From the NCBI GenBank assembly GCA_026708085.1, contig JAPOVP010000015.1, forward strand, positions 33,527 through 97,526: 64,000 nucleotides of DNA, written 5' to 3'. The notes beneath the pieces are model-generated. The model had not been told where the DNA came from, did not search any database, and was given only the letters and a program-made list of their open reading frames with translations. The DNA comes from Caldilineaceae bacterium (GTDB lineage Bacteria; Chloroflexota; Anaerolineae; Caldilineales; Caldilineaceae). Numbering within the stretch: position 1 is the first letter of the stretch; every line of letters begins with the position of its first letter. The translations under genes and the position numbers were made by a program. Below, piece by piece: positions 31,326-40,570 of this stretch.

Positions 31326-32131
31326 TAACTCGCCTGCCCCAAATAAGCCCGAATCACCTCCGGGTCGCGCCCGATCTCCTCCGGCACGCCGTCCGCGATC
31401 TTCGTGCCAAAATCAAGCACCACGATCCGGTCCGCAATATCCATCACCAGCGCCATGTCATGTTCAACCAGGATAATCGTCACCCCCCGCCGCGTGTGAA
31501 TGTCCAGGATAAAGCGGGCCATGTCCTCCTTCTCCTCCGCATTCATCCCCGCCATCGGTTCATCCAGCAGCAGCAGCTTCGGCTCCAGCGCCAGCGCCCG
31601 CCCCAGCTCCACCCGCTTCCGCAGCCCGTACGGTAGCGCGCCCACCATCGTCTTGCGAATGTGCTGGATCTCCAGGAAGTCGATCAACTCCTCCACCACC
31701 GCCCTGTGCCGCGCCTCCTCCTTGCGCGCAAAGCCCCAATACAGCGCGCTCGCCACCATATTCTGGCGCATGTGTATATGCCGCGCCGCCATCAGATTGT
31801 CCAGCGCGCTCAGATAAGTATAAAGACCGATATTCTGGAAAGTGCGGGCGATGCCCAACTGCGCCACCCTCTTGGCGCCGGTCAGGTCATGCTCGCCCTC
31901 AAAGAGTAGCCTGCCCTGCTGCGGGCGGTAGAAGCCGCTGATGCAGTTGAGCATCGACGTCTTCCCCGCGCCATTCGGCCCGATAATGGCCCGAATCTCG
32001 CCCGTCTGCACATCAAAGTCGACCTGGTCCAGCACAGTCGTACCGCCAAAGGAGAGACTGACGCCCTCCACCTGCAGGATGCGTTCAACTGTTGTGGATT
32101 GTAATTCCGGGGCCATTCTGTGAGCCGCCAT
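31325..32131 (-). CDS. livG: Branched-chain amino-acid-type ABC transporter ATPase (LivG)
   Basis: 268 residues. Walker A 'IIGPNGAGKTSMLNCI', Q-loop 'GIARTFQNIGLYTYLSALDN', signature 'LPYGLRKRVELGRALALEPK', the degenerate form usual in LivG, Walker B 'LLLLDEPMAGMNAEE', and 'ILVEHDMALVMDIADRIVVL'. First gene of the operon livG, ligase, livH, livM, binding protein, livF. The true start may be the ATG six codons downstream; the upstream residues are not conserved in type. Confidence 0.93.
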   Translation of the reverse strand: MAAHRMAPELQSTTVERILQVEGVSLSFGGTTVLDQVDFDVQTGEIRAIIGPNGAGKTSMLNCISGFYRPQQGRLLFEGEHDLTGAKRVAQLGIARTFQNIGLYTYLSALDNLMAARHIHMRQNMVASALYWGFARKEEARHRAVVEELIDFLEIQHIRKTMVGALPYGLRKRVELGRALALEPKLLLLDEPMAGMNAEEKEDMARFILDIHTRRGVTIILVEHDMALVMDIADRIVVLDFGTKIADGVPEEIGRDPEVIRAYLGQAS

Positions 32132-32242
32132 GGCTGGGTAGATGATTCTGAATCAGGTGTCGTTTGCCAGATATCCCTGATATTGAATTCTAGCACCCGC
32201 ATTGTGGGAGGCACAATCAGCAGTCAGCGACCCCAAGTCCAC

Positions 32243-33043
32243 TCAACCCAAAAACTCCTCCAACACAACCGCCACCCCGTCCTCCTTATTACTCACCGTC
32301 ATCCGGTCCGCCGCCGCCTTCACCTCCGGCACCGCGTTCGACATCGCCACCCCCAGCCCCGCCTCCGCCACCATCTCCACGTCATTCACGTCATCCCCGA
32401 ACGAGATCACCGCCTCCATCCCAACGCCCCACCGCTCCAGCAACCAGCGCAGCGCCGCCGCCTTCGATGTGCCCCGCGGAATCACCTGGACCAAATCATA
32501 CTTCGGCGATATCAGCGCCCGGCTCGTCACCGGCAGCCCCCGCAGCAACGTCTCCGACGGCTTCCCCACAACCGCCTGCCCGTTCAACGTCTGAGGCTGC
32601 GCCGCGTCCAGTTCCTCCAGCGAAGTCAGGATCTTGGCCGCGGGCCGGTCCGTATGCGCCAGCACGTCGCTGACAATATGGGCCCCGGTCCACTCCACCC
32701 CCCGGTTAACATAAAGCGCATCCTCAATCTCGACCCCCAACCGGCAATCGGGCGCTCCACTCTGGATCGCACCGACAATCCGCCGCGCGTCCTCTACCGG
32801 AATCGTCGCCTGAAACAGCACGTTGCCCTGCAGTTCGATCCACGCCCCGTTGTAGCAGATCATCGGAAAGTCGTTCAGAAAAGGGTCGACCAATTTCGCC
32901 GAACGCGGCGGGCGTCCCGTCGCAACCACGATCCTGCGTCCCAACGCCTGCCACGTGTCCAACGCAGCCATCGTGCGCGCCGAGATCGTCGTGGAATCTT
33001 CCAAGAGTGTGTCGTCTAAATCGACGGCCAGTACTGAATACAT
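32243..33043 (-). CDS. Cof-type HAD-IIB hydrolase
   Basis: 266 residues. HAD motif I 'AVDLDDTLLED', motif II 'VVATGRPPRSA', motif III Lys in the 'SKAAALRWLLERWG' region and motif IV 'ISFGDDVNDVEMVAEAGLGV' are all visible. The order fits the Cof subfamily with a C2 cap. Such enzymes dephosphorylate small sugar or cofactor phosphates in the cytoplasm. Single gene, divergent from the cold-shock gene. Confidence 0.9.
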   Translation of the reverse strand: MYSVLAVDLDDTLLEDSTTISARTMAALDTWQALGRRIVVATGRPPRSAKLVDPFLNDFPMICYNGAWIELQGNVLFQATIPVEDARRIVGAIQSGAPDCRLGVEIEDALYVNRGVEWTGAHIVSDVLAHTDRPAAKILTSLEELDAAQPQTLNGQAVVGKPSETLLRGLPVTSRALISPKYDLVQVIPRGTSKAAALRWLLERWGVGMEAVISFGDDVNDVEMVAEAGLGVAMSNAVPEVKAAADRMTVSNKEDGVAVVLEEFLG

Positions 33044-33419
33044 GATGGTGGATCTCCCGAAATCGGTGGATCGTCGACGGCGGACCGCGCTCGCTGCACA
33101 CTGCCCGCAAACGGCCGGCGCGCCCAGCCATCAAGTCTACCCTACCTCCTGTCAGCAGTCCATCTGGACCACCCTCCGCGCCGCAAAAACCGACCCGGAA
33201 GTAACGAAAACAACCTATCTTTTTTCCGATTTGACAAGCGCACCGGCATGTCGTATCCTTATGCGCAGCAAAATCAGTTTGTGTTCTGACAGCTTTACGT
33301 TGGGACGTTCCCCACATGCAACGGGGCAAGGGGTATTTTTCATGTAGTATCGCCAGTCAGTGCGCGGGTTGTTTTGCGCCTTATCTGGTAGTCGCAGTTA
33401 GCATAGGAGTTTACTCACC
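33044..33419. other. Region between HAD gene and cold-shock gene
   Basis: 376 bp. The left half shows nothing I can name. The right half holds the cold-shock promoter (33231-33259) and a transcribed leader of about 150 nt. Confidence 0.6.
33231..33259 (+). promoter_or_regulatory. Sigma-70 promoter of the cold-shock gene
   Basis: TTGACA 33231-33236, exactly 17 nt, TATCCT 33254-33259. Start near 33266 gives a leader of about 150 nt, reminiscent of the long cspA leader that controls translation by temperature. Confidence 0.78.
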
Positions 33420-33641
33420 ATGAGTGAAACAGTTGTCGGTACGGTGAAGTGGTTCAGCGATCAGAAGGGCTATGGCTTCATCGCCCGCGAAGATGGACCC
33501 GACGTGTTTGTGCATTTCTCCGCCATTCAGTCGGAGGGCTTCCGCAGCCTTGCGGAAGGTGACCAGGTTGAGTTCGTGATTGAAGACGGCCCGAAGGGCC
33601 CTGCCGCCAGCAACGTAGTTAGGCGCCAGAGCGTGGCCTAA
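33420..33641 (+). CDS. Cold-shock protein (CspA family)
   Basis: 73 residues. RNP1 'KGYGFIARE' and RNP2 'DVFVHFSAI' are intact, with the opening '[15 protein letters not shown]'. It is a small cytoplasmic beta-barrel that binds single-stranded nucleic acid and melts RNA structure. ATAGGAG lies about 8 nt upstream of ATG 33420. Own promoter, long leader and strong terminator make it a clean single-gene unit. Confidence 0.95.
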   Translation: MSETVVGTVKWFSDQKGYGFIAREDGPDVFVHFSAIQSEGFRSLAEGDQVEFVIEDGPKGPAASNVVRRQSVA

Positions 33642-33662
33642 AAAACGGTCCGTTTGTCATAG

Positions 33663-33742
33663 CAGGGAGTGACTCTTATGTCGCCCGGTCCCCAACCCAA
33701 GGGGAGGGCGGCATAAATTGTAGTCGCTCCTTTTTTTATTTC
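33663..33742 (+). terminator. Rho-independent terminator after the cold-shock gene
   Basis: A long stem pairs GGGAGTGACT with AGTCGCTCC, and inside it TTATGTCGCCC with GGGCGGCATAA (a few G-U pairs). It is followed at once by TTTTTTTATTT. Confidence 0.85.
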
Positions 33743-33842
33743 AAAGCCGGCCGTTAAGTCCTTGCCAAATGGCGGCCATGATTCAACATGGCCAACGTGA
33801 CCCTCCCTCCCCTTCACCCCTACCGCCCATCAGCCGCCGCCT

Positions 33843-33882
33843 TCACTGACAACTGATCACTAACCACTGACCACTGCAGTTT
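33843..33882 (+). repeat. CCACTGA heptamer array
   Basis: Five heptamers, including the variants CAACTGA and TCACTAA, ending CTGCAGTT. It runs directly into the double-hairpin element. Confidence 0.85.
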
Positions 33883-33948
33883 GGGCGGTCGGGCCTATTC
33901 GGCCCTCCCTTGTGCGGGGGCTCCGCCCCCGCAACGCCCCCTCTCCTA
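33883..33948 (+). repeat. Double-hairpin repeat element, copy 2
   Basis: Same ~66-bp sequence as 18253-18318, with both hairpins intact. Confidence 0.88.
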
Positions 33949-34045
33949 ATGCCTTGTGCCACCTTGGCGCCTCGGCGCCAGCCTAATCTCTATGCCACCG
34001 GTTGCGCACCCACCTCGTGCCGCAAATCCACCCGCCCCGACCACG

Positions 34046-34070
34046 GTAGGGGCAGGCCTTGTGCCTGCCC
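34046..34070 (+). repeat. 25-bp covarying hairpin repeat, copy 6
   Basis: GTAGGGGCAGGC-CTTGT-GCCTGCCC. The arm bases differ from copies 1 and 2, but pairing is kept. Confidence 0.85.
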
Positions 34071-34169
34071 TCTTTCGTCCCCCAATTTGGCAGCGCACAC
34101 AGAACCGGCCAATTGAACTTTTCCCTCTCCTCTTCTCACCCATCGCCAATCAGTCGCCGCCCTGAGTTA

Positions 34170-34202
34170 CCACTAACCACTGACCGCTGACTACTGCAGT
34201 TC
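34170..34202 (+). repeat. CCACTGA heptamer array
   Basis: Heptamers CCACTAA, CCACTGA, CCGCTGA and CTACTGC, ending GCAGTT, 6 bp from the stop of the glycoside-hydrolase-like gene. Confidence 0.82.
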
Positions 34203-34207
34203 AGTGG

Positions 34208-36061
34208 CTACCGGCCATTCACCCTGTCAGTGCAGACCACCGTCAACTGGTATCCGTCGAGAGCAATCGTGCCGCCATTTTCCCAAGCCTGGCTCTCCCC
34301 CGTCCAAGGGTCCAGCTGCAGAAACGGGCCCTCCTCCCTCAGCCATACCCTCCCCGTCAGCGATGCGCCCTCCTCGTTGAACAGCATCCACCAGTCCCGT
34401 CCGCCCTTCTGCACCCGCCGCACCCGCAGCGCCTTCGCCGCCGGCTCGACACGCACATCCGCCGCCACCAACCCATCCACAAAGCCCACCAGCTCCTCCG
34501 CCGGCGTCTCCGGCCCGCACCGCAGCAGCCTGCCTGCCTCGTCCAGCCTCTGCGGCGCCTCCCGCGCCCGCGCATCCGGCTCGTGCATCGCCAGCACAGC
34601 CTCGTACCGCATCCCGGCCAGGTGAATCCCGCCTTCGTCCACCACCGCGTCCTCCCACAGATGCCGCTCCTCCACATAGTTGAAGTCGCGCTGCTGCTGA
34701 AACAGCGCCTTCGCCGGCTCCCACGGCAGCCAGTCCACCCTGCCCAGGATGGCCACCGAACACACATGCCGGCTGTCCGTATTCAGCCAGCACAGCCGCC
34801 GGCACCTGTCCGCATAGCTCTTGTACCTGTCCCACCATGCGCTGTTCGGCCCCACGTCCGGCGGCCGCTCATCCCAGCGGATGCCCCGCACACTGTAGTA
34901 AAACGCGTGCGGAAACAGCATGTTCGTGCCCCGCACAAAACACCAGTCCGCCAGCCAGTTCATCTCCTCCCACGTCAGCTCGTGCCCGTACGCACCGCAC
35001 AGCTCGTTCGCGTTCCGCCTCCTCCCCGTATGGATCATCGCCGAGCTCCCGCACTTCCCCTGCGTCGACTGTGGCCCCTCCAGCGCCGTCGGGTCGTCCG
35101 GCAGCACCCACCGCCACACCAGGTCCTGCCCCGGAATATGAAAATACCGCTCCGCCCCCAGATCATCCGCCTTCGCCGGATGCCCTGTCAGCGCAATCCC
35201 ATGCTCTGTACACCACTCGTACAACGCCGCATACCACGTTTCCTCCATCCGCAGCGCGATCGCCCGCTCATAGTCAGCCCGGTACCGCTCCGCATCCGGC
35301 TCATCATCGAACCAAAGCGCCGCCAGATGCGGCCTGAAGTCATACCCCAGCAGCCGGTTCACGTGCGCCAGGATCCCCGTCGTCCCCGGCCACACCCCGC
35401 GCTCCCGCGGCTTCCCCACCGGGCTCGGCTCGTCCGTAAAGATCGCCGGAATCAGCCCGCCGAAATGTTCCCCGAACCGCCGATAAAACCCGTCATAAAC
35501 AAGCCGGATAAAGCACGCCACCGCCTCCGTGTTCAGCAGATCCCCCGCCGGCGGCTAATCCTCCTGCGGCCCGCCGTCAATATAATGCAGCCCTCGTATA
35601 TACGCGTCCATCTTGCGGTCGACAACCGCCACCCGTTCCCCACTCTGCCTCCTGACCATCGCCACCAGCGTCTCATCCGCCCGCAGCCCCGGCTCCTCCC
35701 CCTCCGCCAGCCCCCGTGCCTCCAAACACCGCGCCTGGAAAGCCGGATTCTCCTCTACAACCTGCCCCGCCGAAGACCCCGACGGGTACATCCCCTCATC
35801 ATAAAGCACCACCTGCATCCCCCGCCGCCCCGCCTCCTCGATCGCCACATCATAGAACCTCAGCAGCGCCTCCGACATCCACCCCAACGTCCTGGGCAAC
35901 CCCACCCGCGGGTGAATAATAAATCCATACACCCCATGCGCCCCGAAATCCCCAATCTGTCGCCGGATCTCCTCAGCGTCCAATTCATCATTCCAAAACC
36001 AAAACGGCAGCACCGAAAACTCTGTAGGCGGATTCCTGAATGTATCGAGCATGGAAGTCAT
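34208..36061 (-). pseudogene. Glycoside-hydrolase-like gene (GH106-type) interrupted by an in-frame TAG
   Basis: Two reading segments in one frame: 36061-35555 ends '…GGPQED' at TAG 35557-35555, and translation continues without shift as 'PPAGDLLNTEAVACFIRLVY' to 34208. Together they make about 617 residues. The first part (VLPFWFWNDELDAEEIRRQI, MQVVLYDEGMYPSGSSAGQV) and 'LIPAIFTDEPSP' resemble GH106-like rhamnosidase folds. Start ATG 36061 is chosen because conserved sequence begins there. Either a single nonsense mutation, a sequencing error, or readthrough; no frameshift is involved. Divergent from the restriction cassette. Confidence 0.7.
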
Positions 36062-36120
36062 GGGTCTATCCCGGTTCTGGTTAAATGATATGGAAGCTAT
36101 CCTCAATGCCGGCACGAGTC

Positions 36121-36129
36121 TGGTATAAT
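36121..36129 (+). promoter_or_regulatory. Extended -10 promoter for the restriction cassette
   Basis: TGGTATAAT, with TATAAT at 36124-36129. No good -35 is seen, as expected of extended -10 promoters. The leader to the first gene would be about 175 nt. Confidence 0.5.
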
Positions 36130-36311
36130 GCCGCAAAGCCGTCGGGCAATCAACAGTTCCGGCGTGGGATACTCCAAACGTTAGCTTAACGCTGCCAATC
36201 GCTCCAAATGCTACCGCAGCAGGCGGACCGTCTGACATCCGCAACGAACTTTCACACAGTAGCGCACGCTTTACCTGTCAATCCCAACTACTGAGAGTCC
36301 CTGGGCAATCC

Positions 36312-39300
36312 ATGCAAAACCGATTCTTCGATCAACCCATCCTCAACTCCCCTTACGAGTACCCCACCCAGTACTGGGAACTCGATTCCGACGGCCAGCC
36401 GACTCACCAGATCCTGAACGGCCGCCGCAGTGCCGAGTTCATTTCGCCAATACCCAAGCCCAAGCTCACCAAGGTTTCGGCGCAGCAGGCACGCCTCGAA
36501 CTCAACAACGGCAGCGGTCTTTCCGACGAGGATCAGCTCTACGACGTCTCCGCCTCCGTCAATGAGATTCGCGGCCGCGTCGACAACTGGCGGCGCCTTC
36601 CCAGCCCCAACAGCTGGGGCGTAACCCCTGAGACCGCCCGCCTCCTCCAACACTGGCGCAGCCATCACTTCAGCAGCTACCGCCCCTTCTTCTGCCAGGT
36701 CGAAGCCATCGAAACCCTGATCTGGCTGACCGAGGTCGCGCCCAAAATGGGACCCCAGGGTAGGCCTATCCTCCGGCGCCTGACCAGCGCCAACAAGGAA
36801 GCCAACCCTGAACTGCTGCGCATCGCCCTCAAACTGGCCACCGGCGCCGGCAAGACGACCGTCATGGCCATGATCATCGCCTGGCAGACCATCAACGCCG
36901 TCCGCCGGCCCCAGAGCGACAATTTCACCCGCGGCTTCCTCGTCGTCGCGCCCGGCATCACCATCCGCGACCGGCTGCGTGTGCTCCAGCCCAACGATCC
37001 CGACAGCTACTACAACAGCCGCGAACTGGTACCCGCCGATATGCTCGAAGATCTCAAGCGCGCCAAGATCGTCATCACCAACTACCACGCCTTCATGCTT
37101 CGCGAACGTATGCAACTCTCCAAAGTAGGCCGCGAACTGCTGCAGGGGCGTGACGGCCAACTGAAGACGCAGGAGACCGAGGGCCAGATGATCCAGCGGG
37201 TCATGCCCGACCTGATGAACTTGAAGAACATCCTCGTCATGAACGACGAAGGGCATCACTGCTATCGGCGCAAGCAGGGTGAGGAGGAGGAAGACAAGCC
37301 CAAAGGGGAAGACAGACAGGAAGCCAAAAAGAACAACGAGGCCGCCCGCGTCTGGATAAACGGGCTGGAAACAATCAAGCGCAAGGTGGGCGTCTCCCGG
37401 GTAGTCGACCTCTCCGCTACCCCCTTCTTTCTGCGTGGCTCCGGCTACCGCGAGGGCACGCTATTCCCCTGGACCGTGAGCGACTTCTCCCTCATGGACG
37501 CCATCGAATGTGGTATTGTCAAGCTCCCGCGCGTGCCCGTCGCCGACAATATTCCGGGTGGCGACGCCCCAATGTTTCGCTTTCTCTGGGATGAAATCCG
37601 GCCCAACATGCCCAAAAAGGGGCGGGGCAAGGCAGCCGACCTCGATCCGCAAAACCTGCCCTTACAACTGCAGACCGCGCTCGAAGCCCTCTACGGACAC
37701 TATGAGAAGACCTACCACTTTTGGGACGACGCCGAAATCCCCGTGCCGCCATGTTTTGTGATCGTCTGTAACAACACTGCGACCTCCAAGCTGGTATTCG
37801 ACTACGTTTCCGGCTTTCATCGCCAGAACGACGATGGCTCGACATCCCTCGTGCCGGGAAAACTGGAACTGTTCCGCAACTTCGACGAGCATGGCAACCG
37901 CCTTCCCCGGCCCAATACAGTGTTGATCGACAGCCAGCAACTCGAGTCCGGTGAGGCACTCGACAAAAATTTTCGAGAAATGGCCGCACAAGAGATCGAA
38001 CAGTATCGCCGCGAGATTATCGAGCGCACCGGAGACCGGAGTCAGGCCGACAATATCAGCGATCAGGACCTGCTGCGCGAGGTAATGAACACTGTTGGCA
38101 AGGAAGGCCGCCTCGGCGGCTCGATCCGTTGCGTCGTTTCCGTCTCCATGCTGACCGAAGGCTGGGACGCCAACACGGTCACCCATATCCTCGGCGTGCG
38201 CGCCTTCGGCACCCAGCTTCTCTGCGAACAGGTCGTTGGCCGCGCGCTACGCCGCTACGCCTATGAACTGAACGAGAAAGGCCTCTTTGGCGTCGAATAC
38301 GCCGATGTCTTCGGAGTCCCGTTCGACTTCACCGCCCGCCCCGTCGTTGTGCAGCCGCACAAACCGCCGCCAACAGTACAGGTTTTGGCCGTCAGACCCG
38401 ATCGTGACCACCTCGAGATCCGCTTCCCACGCGTCGCCGGGTACCGCGTCGACCTGCCCAAAGAGCGTCTCTCCGCCGAGTTCAACGAGGACTCGGTTCT
38501 CGAACTGACACCCGATCTGATTGGCCCGTCCCACACGACCAACGCAGGCATCATCGGCGAAAGCGTAGACCTTAACCTCGGCCACACCAGGGATCTGCGG
38601 CGCTCGACCCTCCTGTTCCATCTCACCAAGCATCTGATCAATACCAAGTGGCGGGACGCCGGAGCCGCCGCCGAGCTTCATCTCTTCGGAAGACTGAAAC
38701 GCATCACCAACCAGTGGCTCAACCAGTGCCTGGTCTGCAAAGGCGACGCCTATCCGGCTCAGCTCATGTTCGTGCCGCTCGCTGAAATGGCCTGTGATCG
38801 TATCGCAGCCGCTATCACGCGCACGAACCTCGAAGGCAACATTATCAAGGCATTGCTCGACCCATATAATCCAGTCGGCTCCACCCGCTTTGTCAACTTC
38901 CGCACCTCCAAAGCGCTGCGCTGGAAGACCGACCCCAGCAAATGCCATATCAACTGGGCTATCCTCGACAGCAATTGGGAGGCCGAATTCTGCCGCGTCG
39001 CCGAGGCACATCCTCGCGTGCGCGCCTACGTCAAGAACCACAGCCTGGGCTTCACCGTCCCCTACAAGCACGGTTCGGCCAATCGCCTGTACATTCCGGA
39101 CTTCATCATTCAGGTCGACGACGGCCGCAGCCCGGACGACCCCTTGAACCTGGTCGTAGAAATCAAAGGCTACCGCGGCGAGGACGCCAAGGAAAAGAAG
39201 ACAACGATGGAAACCTATTGGGTACCGGGCGTTAACGCCGCCGGCGAGTTCGGCCGCTGGGCGTTCACAGAGTTTACCGACGTGTACGAAATCGGAGGGG

Positions 39301-39362
39301 ACTTCGCAGCCGGAGTGGAAGCGGCATTCAACAGTACAATCGAGAAAAGCGTGGGCCCCTAA
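36312..39362 (+). CDS. res: Type III restriction endonuclease subunit (Res-like DEAD helicase-nuclease)
   Basis: 1016 residues. SF2 helicase motifs: Walker A 'LKLATGAGKTTVMAMI' (~residue 175), motif II 'MNDEGHHCYR' (~310), motif III 'VVDLSATPFF', and the late 'SVSMLTEGWDANTVTHILGV' with 'EQVVGRALRR' (motif VI). The C-terminus 'IPDFIIQVDDG…NLVVEIKGYRG' is a PD-ExK nuclease site at ~930-950. It resembles the BPTD_3080-type Res family. It would translocate or cleave unmethylated DNA together with the Mod subunit downstream. Length is typical. Confidence 0.9.
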   Translation: MQNRFFDQPILNSPYEYPTQYWELDSDGQPTHQILNGRRSAEFISPIPKPKLTKVSAQQARLELNNGSGLSDEDQLYDVSASVNEIRGRVDNWRRLPSPNSWGVTPETARLLQHWRSHHFSSYRPFFCQVEAIETLIWLTEVAPKMGPQGRPILRRLTSANKEANPELLRIALKLATGAGKTTVMAMIIAWQTINAVRRPQSDNFTRGFLVVAPGITIRDRLRVLQPNDPDSYYNSRELVPADMLEDLKRAKIVITNYHAFMLRERMQLSKVGRELLQGRDGQLKTQETEGQMIQRVMPDLMNLKNILVMNDEGHHCYRRKQGEEEEDKPKGEDRQEAKKNNEAARVWINGLETIKRKVGVSRVVDLSATPFFLRGSGYREGTLFPWTVSDFSLMDAIECGIVKLPRVPVADNIPGGDAPMFRFLWDEIRPNMPKKGRGKAADLDPQNLPLQLQTALEALYGHYEKTYHFWDDAEIPVPPCFVIVCNNTATSKLVFDYVSGFHRQNDDGSTSLVPGKLELFRNFDEHGNRLPRPNTVLIDSQQLESGEALDKNFREMAAQEIEQYRREIIERTGDRSQADNISDQDLLREVMNTVGKEGRLGGSIRCVVSVSMLTEGWDANTVTHILGVRAFGTQLLCEQVVGRALRRYAYELNEKGLFGVEYADVFGVPFDFTARPVVVQPHKPPPTVQVLAVRPDRDHLEIRFPRVAGYRVDLPKERLSAEFNEDSVLELTPDLIGPSHTTNAGIIGESVDLNLGHTRDLRRSTLLFHLTKHLINTKWRDAGAAAELHLFGRLKRITNQWLNQCLVCKGDAYPAQLMFVPLAEMACDRIAAAITRTNLEGNIIKALLDPYNPVGSTRFVNFRTSKALRWKTDPSKCHINWAILDSNWEAEFCRVAEAHPRVRAYVKNHSLGFTVPYKHGSANRLYIPDFIIQVDDGRSPDDPLNLVVEIKGYRGEDAKEKKTTMETYWVPGVNAAGEFGRWAFTEFTDVYEIGGDFAAGVEAAFNSTIEKSVGP

Positions 39363-39455
39363 CATTGCACTGCGGGAGGCCGTCTTTGGCTCACACCGTC
39401 AACGTAATCTGTACACACCGCAGACGGCTTGCCCAAGTCTCTTAACCGCTGGTAA

Positions 39456-39671
39456 TATTTTAGCCATCCCTGCTACGAACACGGTGACATTTCTTATCGT
39501 TCACACATCCATCGCGCTTCAGAGAGAGCCATCGCGGCCGGCAGGAAGCCGGAATTCGAGGCGCAGGAGACCAACCGCTTTGAGACCCTGGAAGGCGCCC
39601 TTTACTGTCTGATAGAGGACTGCAATCTGGCAGGAATAGAAGCCCTACCCGACAAGCAAACGCTGTTCTGA
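39456..39671 (+). other. 71-codon open frame without a start codon, coupled to the next gene
   Basis: Open from the TAA at 39453 to TGA 39669-39671, which overlaps the next gene's ATG (TGATG). The predicted sequence (HIHRASERAIAAGRKPEFEA, ETLEGALYCLIEDCNLAGIE) looks protein-like, but no in-frame ATG, GTG or TTG exists. Either a rare start such as ATT is used, or it is the 3' end of a gene whose start was lost. No family recognised. The ~90 bp before it shows only a weak 7-bp inverted repeat. Confidence 0.4.
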
Positions 39672-40456
39672 TGACCATCGATCCCGACGCCCTTCGAAAT
39701 CTGCTCTGCGAGCGTCTCTGTGAAGACGTCAGAGTCGACGCGCGCCCCGACGGTGCCTTAATGCTGCGCACGCATTTCGAGTTCCCCGACGGCGACCGCT
39801 ACCCAATCCATCTTTCCGAGGCGGCATCCGGCGGGCTTCGCCTGTCCGACCGCGGGCATACGCTCATGCACATCAGCTACGAGCATGACATCGACTCGTT
39901 CATGGATGGAAACCGTGGGATGCTTCTCGAACGCTTCATGGGCGAGACCGGACTAAGTTGGGAGGGAGATGGCGGAGCACTCTGCATGGATACCCCGCCG
40001 GAACGCCTGCCAGAGGCACTCTTCACCTTCGGACAAGCGTTGACCCGCGTCTATGATCTGACGCTGCTCTCGCGTACTAACGTCGGCTCCACCTTTTATG
40101 ACGATTTGGCCGACCTCCTGTCTAACCGGATAGATGAGGTAAAAATCGAACGCGACTATCTGCCGCCGGTTCCCAATGCCCAGGCTTATCCGGTGGATTA
40201 CCGTATCGAAGGCAAGAGCGGGGATCCGCTGTTCCTCTACGGCGTGCCCAACCGCGACAAAGCGCGACTGACGACGATAATGCTATCCTACTTCCATAGG
40301 CATGATCTCCGCTTCGAATCGATCCTCGTCTTCGAAGACCAGTCCCAGATCCCGCGCTTGGATCTGGCGCGACTCTCCGATGTGGGCGGTGATATGATCT
40401 CGTCGCTGGCCGCGAATGAAGACCTGAATCGCAAGCTCCTGCAGCGCGCGGCGTGA
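39671..40456 (+). CDS. DUF1828/DUF1829-like protein in the restriction cassette
   Basis: 261 residues. N-terminal half with 'DGDRYPIHLSEAASGGLRLS' then 'DRGHTLMHISYE' is the DUF1828 pattern. The second half (LSRTNVGSTFYDDLADLLSN, PVDYRIEGKSGDPLFLYGVP) matches the DUF1829-type partner domain. Function unknown; such genes recur near restriction and toxin loci. 'VDYRI…GK' followed by a strand is faintly nuclease-like, but I cannot assign catalytic residues. It lies between res and mod on the same strand. Confidence 0.75.
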   Translation: MTIDPDALRNLLCERLCEDVRVDARPDGALMLRTHFEFPDGDRYPIHLSEAASGGLRLSDRGHTLMHISYEHDIDSFMDGNRGMLLERFMGETGLSWEGDGGALCMDTPPERLPEALFTFGQALTRVYDLTLLSRTNVGSTFYDDLADLLSNRIDEVKIERDYLPPVPNAQAYPVDYRIEGKSGDPLFLYGVPNRDKARLTTIMLSYFHRHDLRFESILVFEDQSQIPRLDLARLSDVGGDMISSLAANEDLNRKLLQRAA

Positions 40457-40570
40457 CCAACAAAGCTCGCGGTAAAACCCATGCGGAGAATAGCACTTGG
40501 CTTTTGCAGGCTGAGTTGCTTCCCTGTGACGAAATAACGACTGTCAATGTATAGAGAGGACTCCACATAA

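Larger units (their letters stand above)
33743..34207. other. Gene-free region rich in repeats
   Basis: About 465 bp holding two heptamer arrays, a double-hairpin element and a 25-bp hairpin repeat. Short ORFs across it are repeat by-products. Confidence 0.6.

Noticed and set aside
35555..35557. Pyrrolysine at the in-frame TAG of the glycoside-hydrolase-like gene
   Set aside because: Nothing suggests Pyl machinery, and the family does not use Pyl; a nonsense mutation is simpler.
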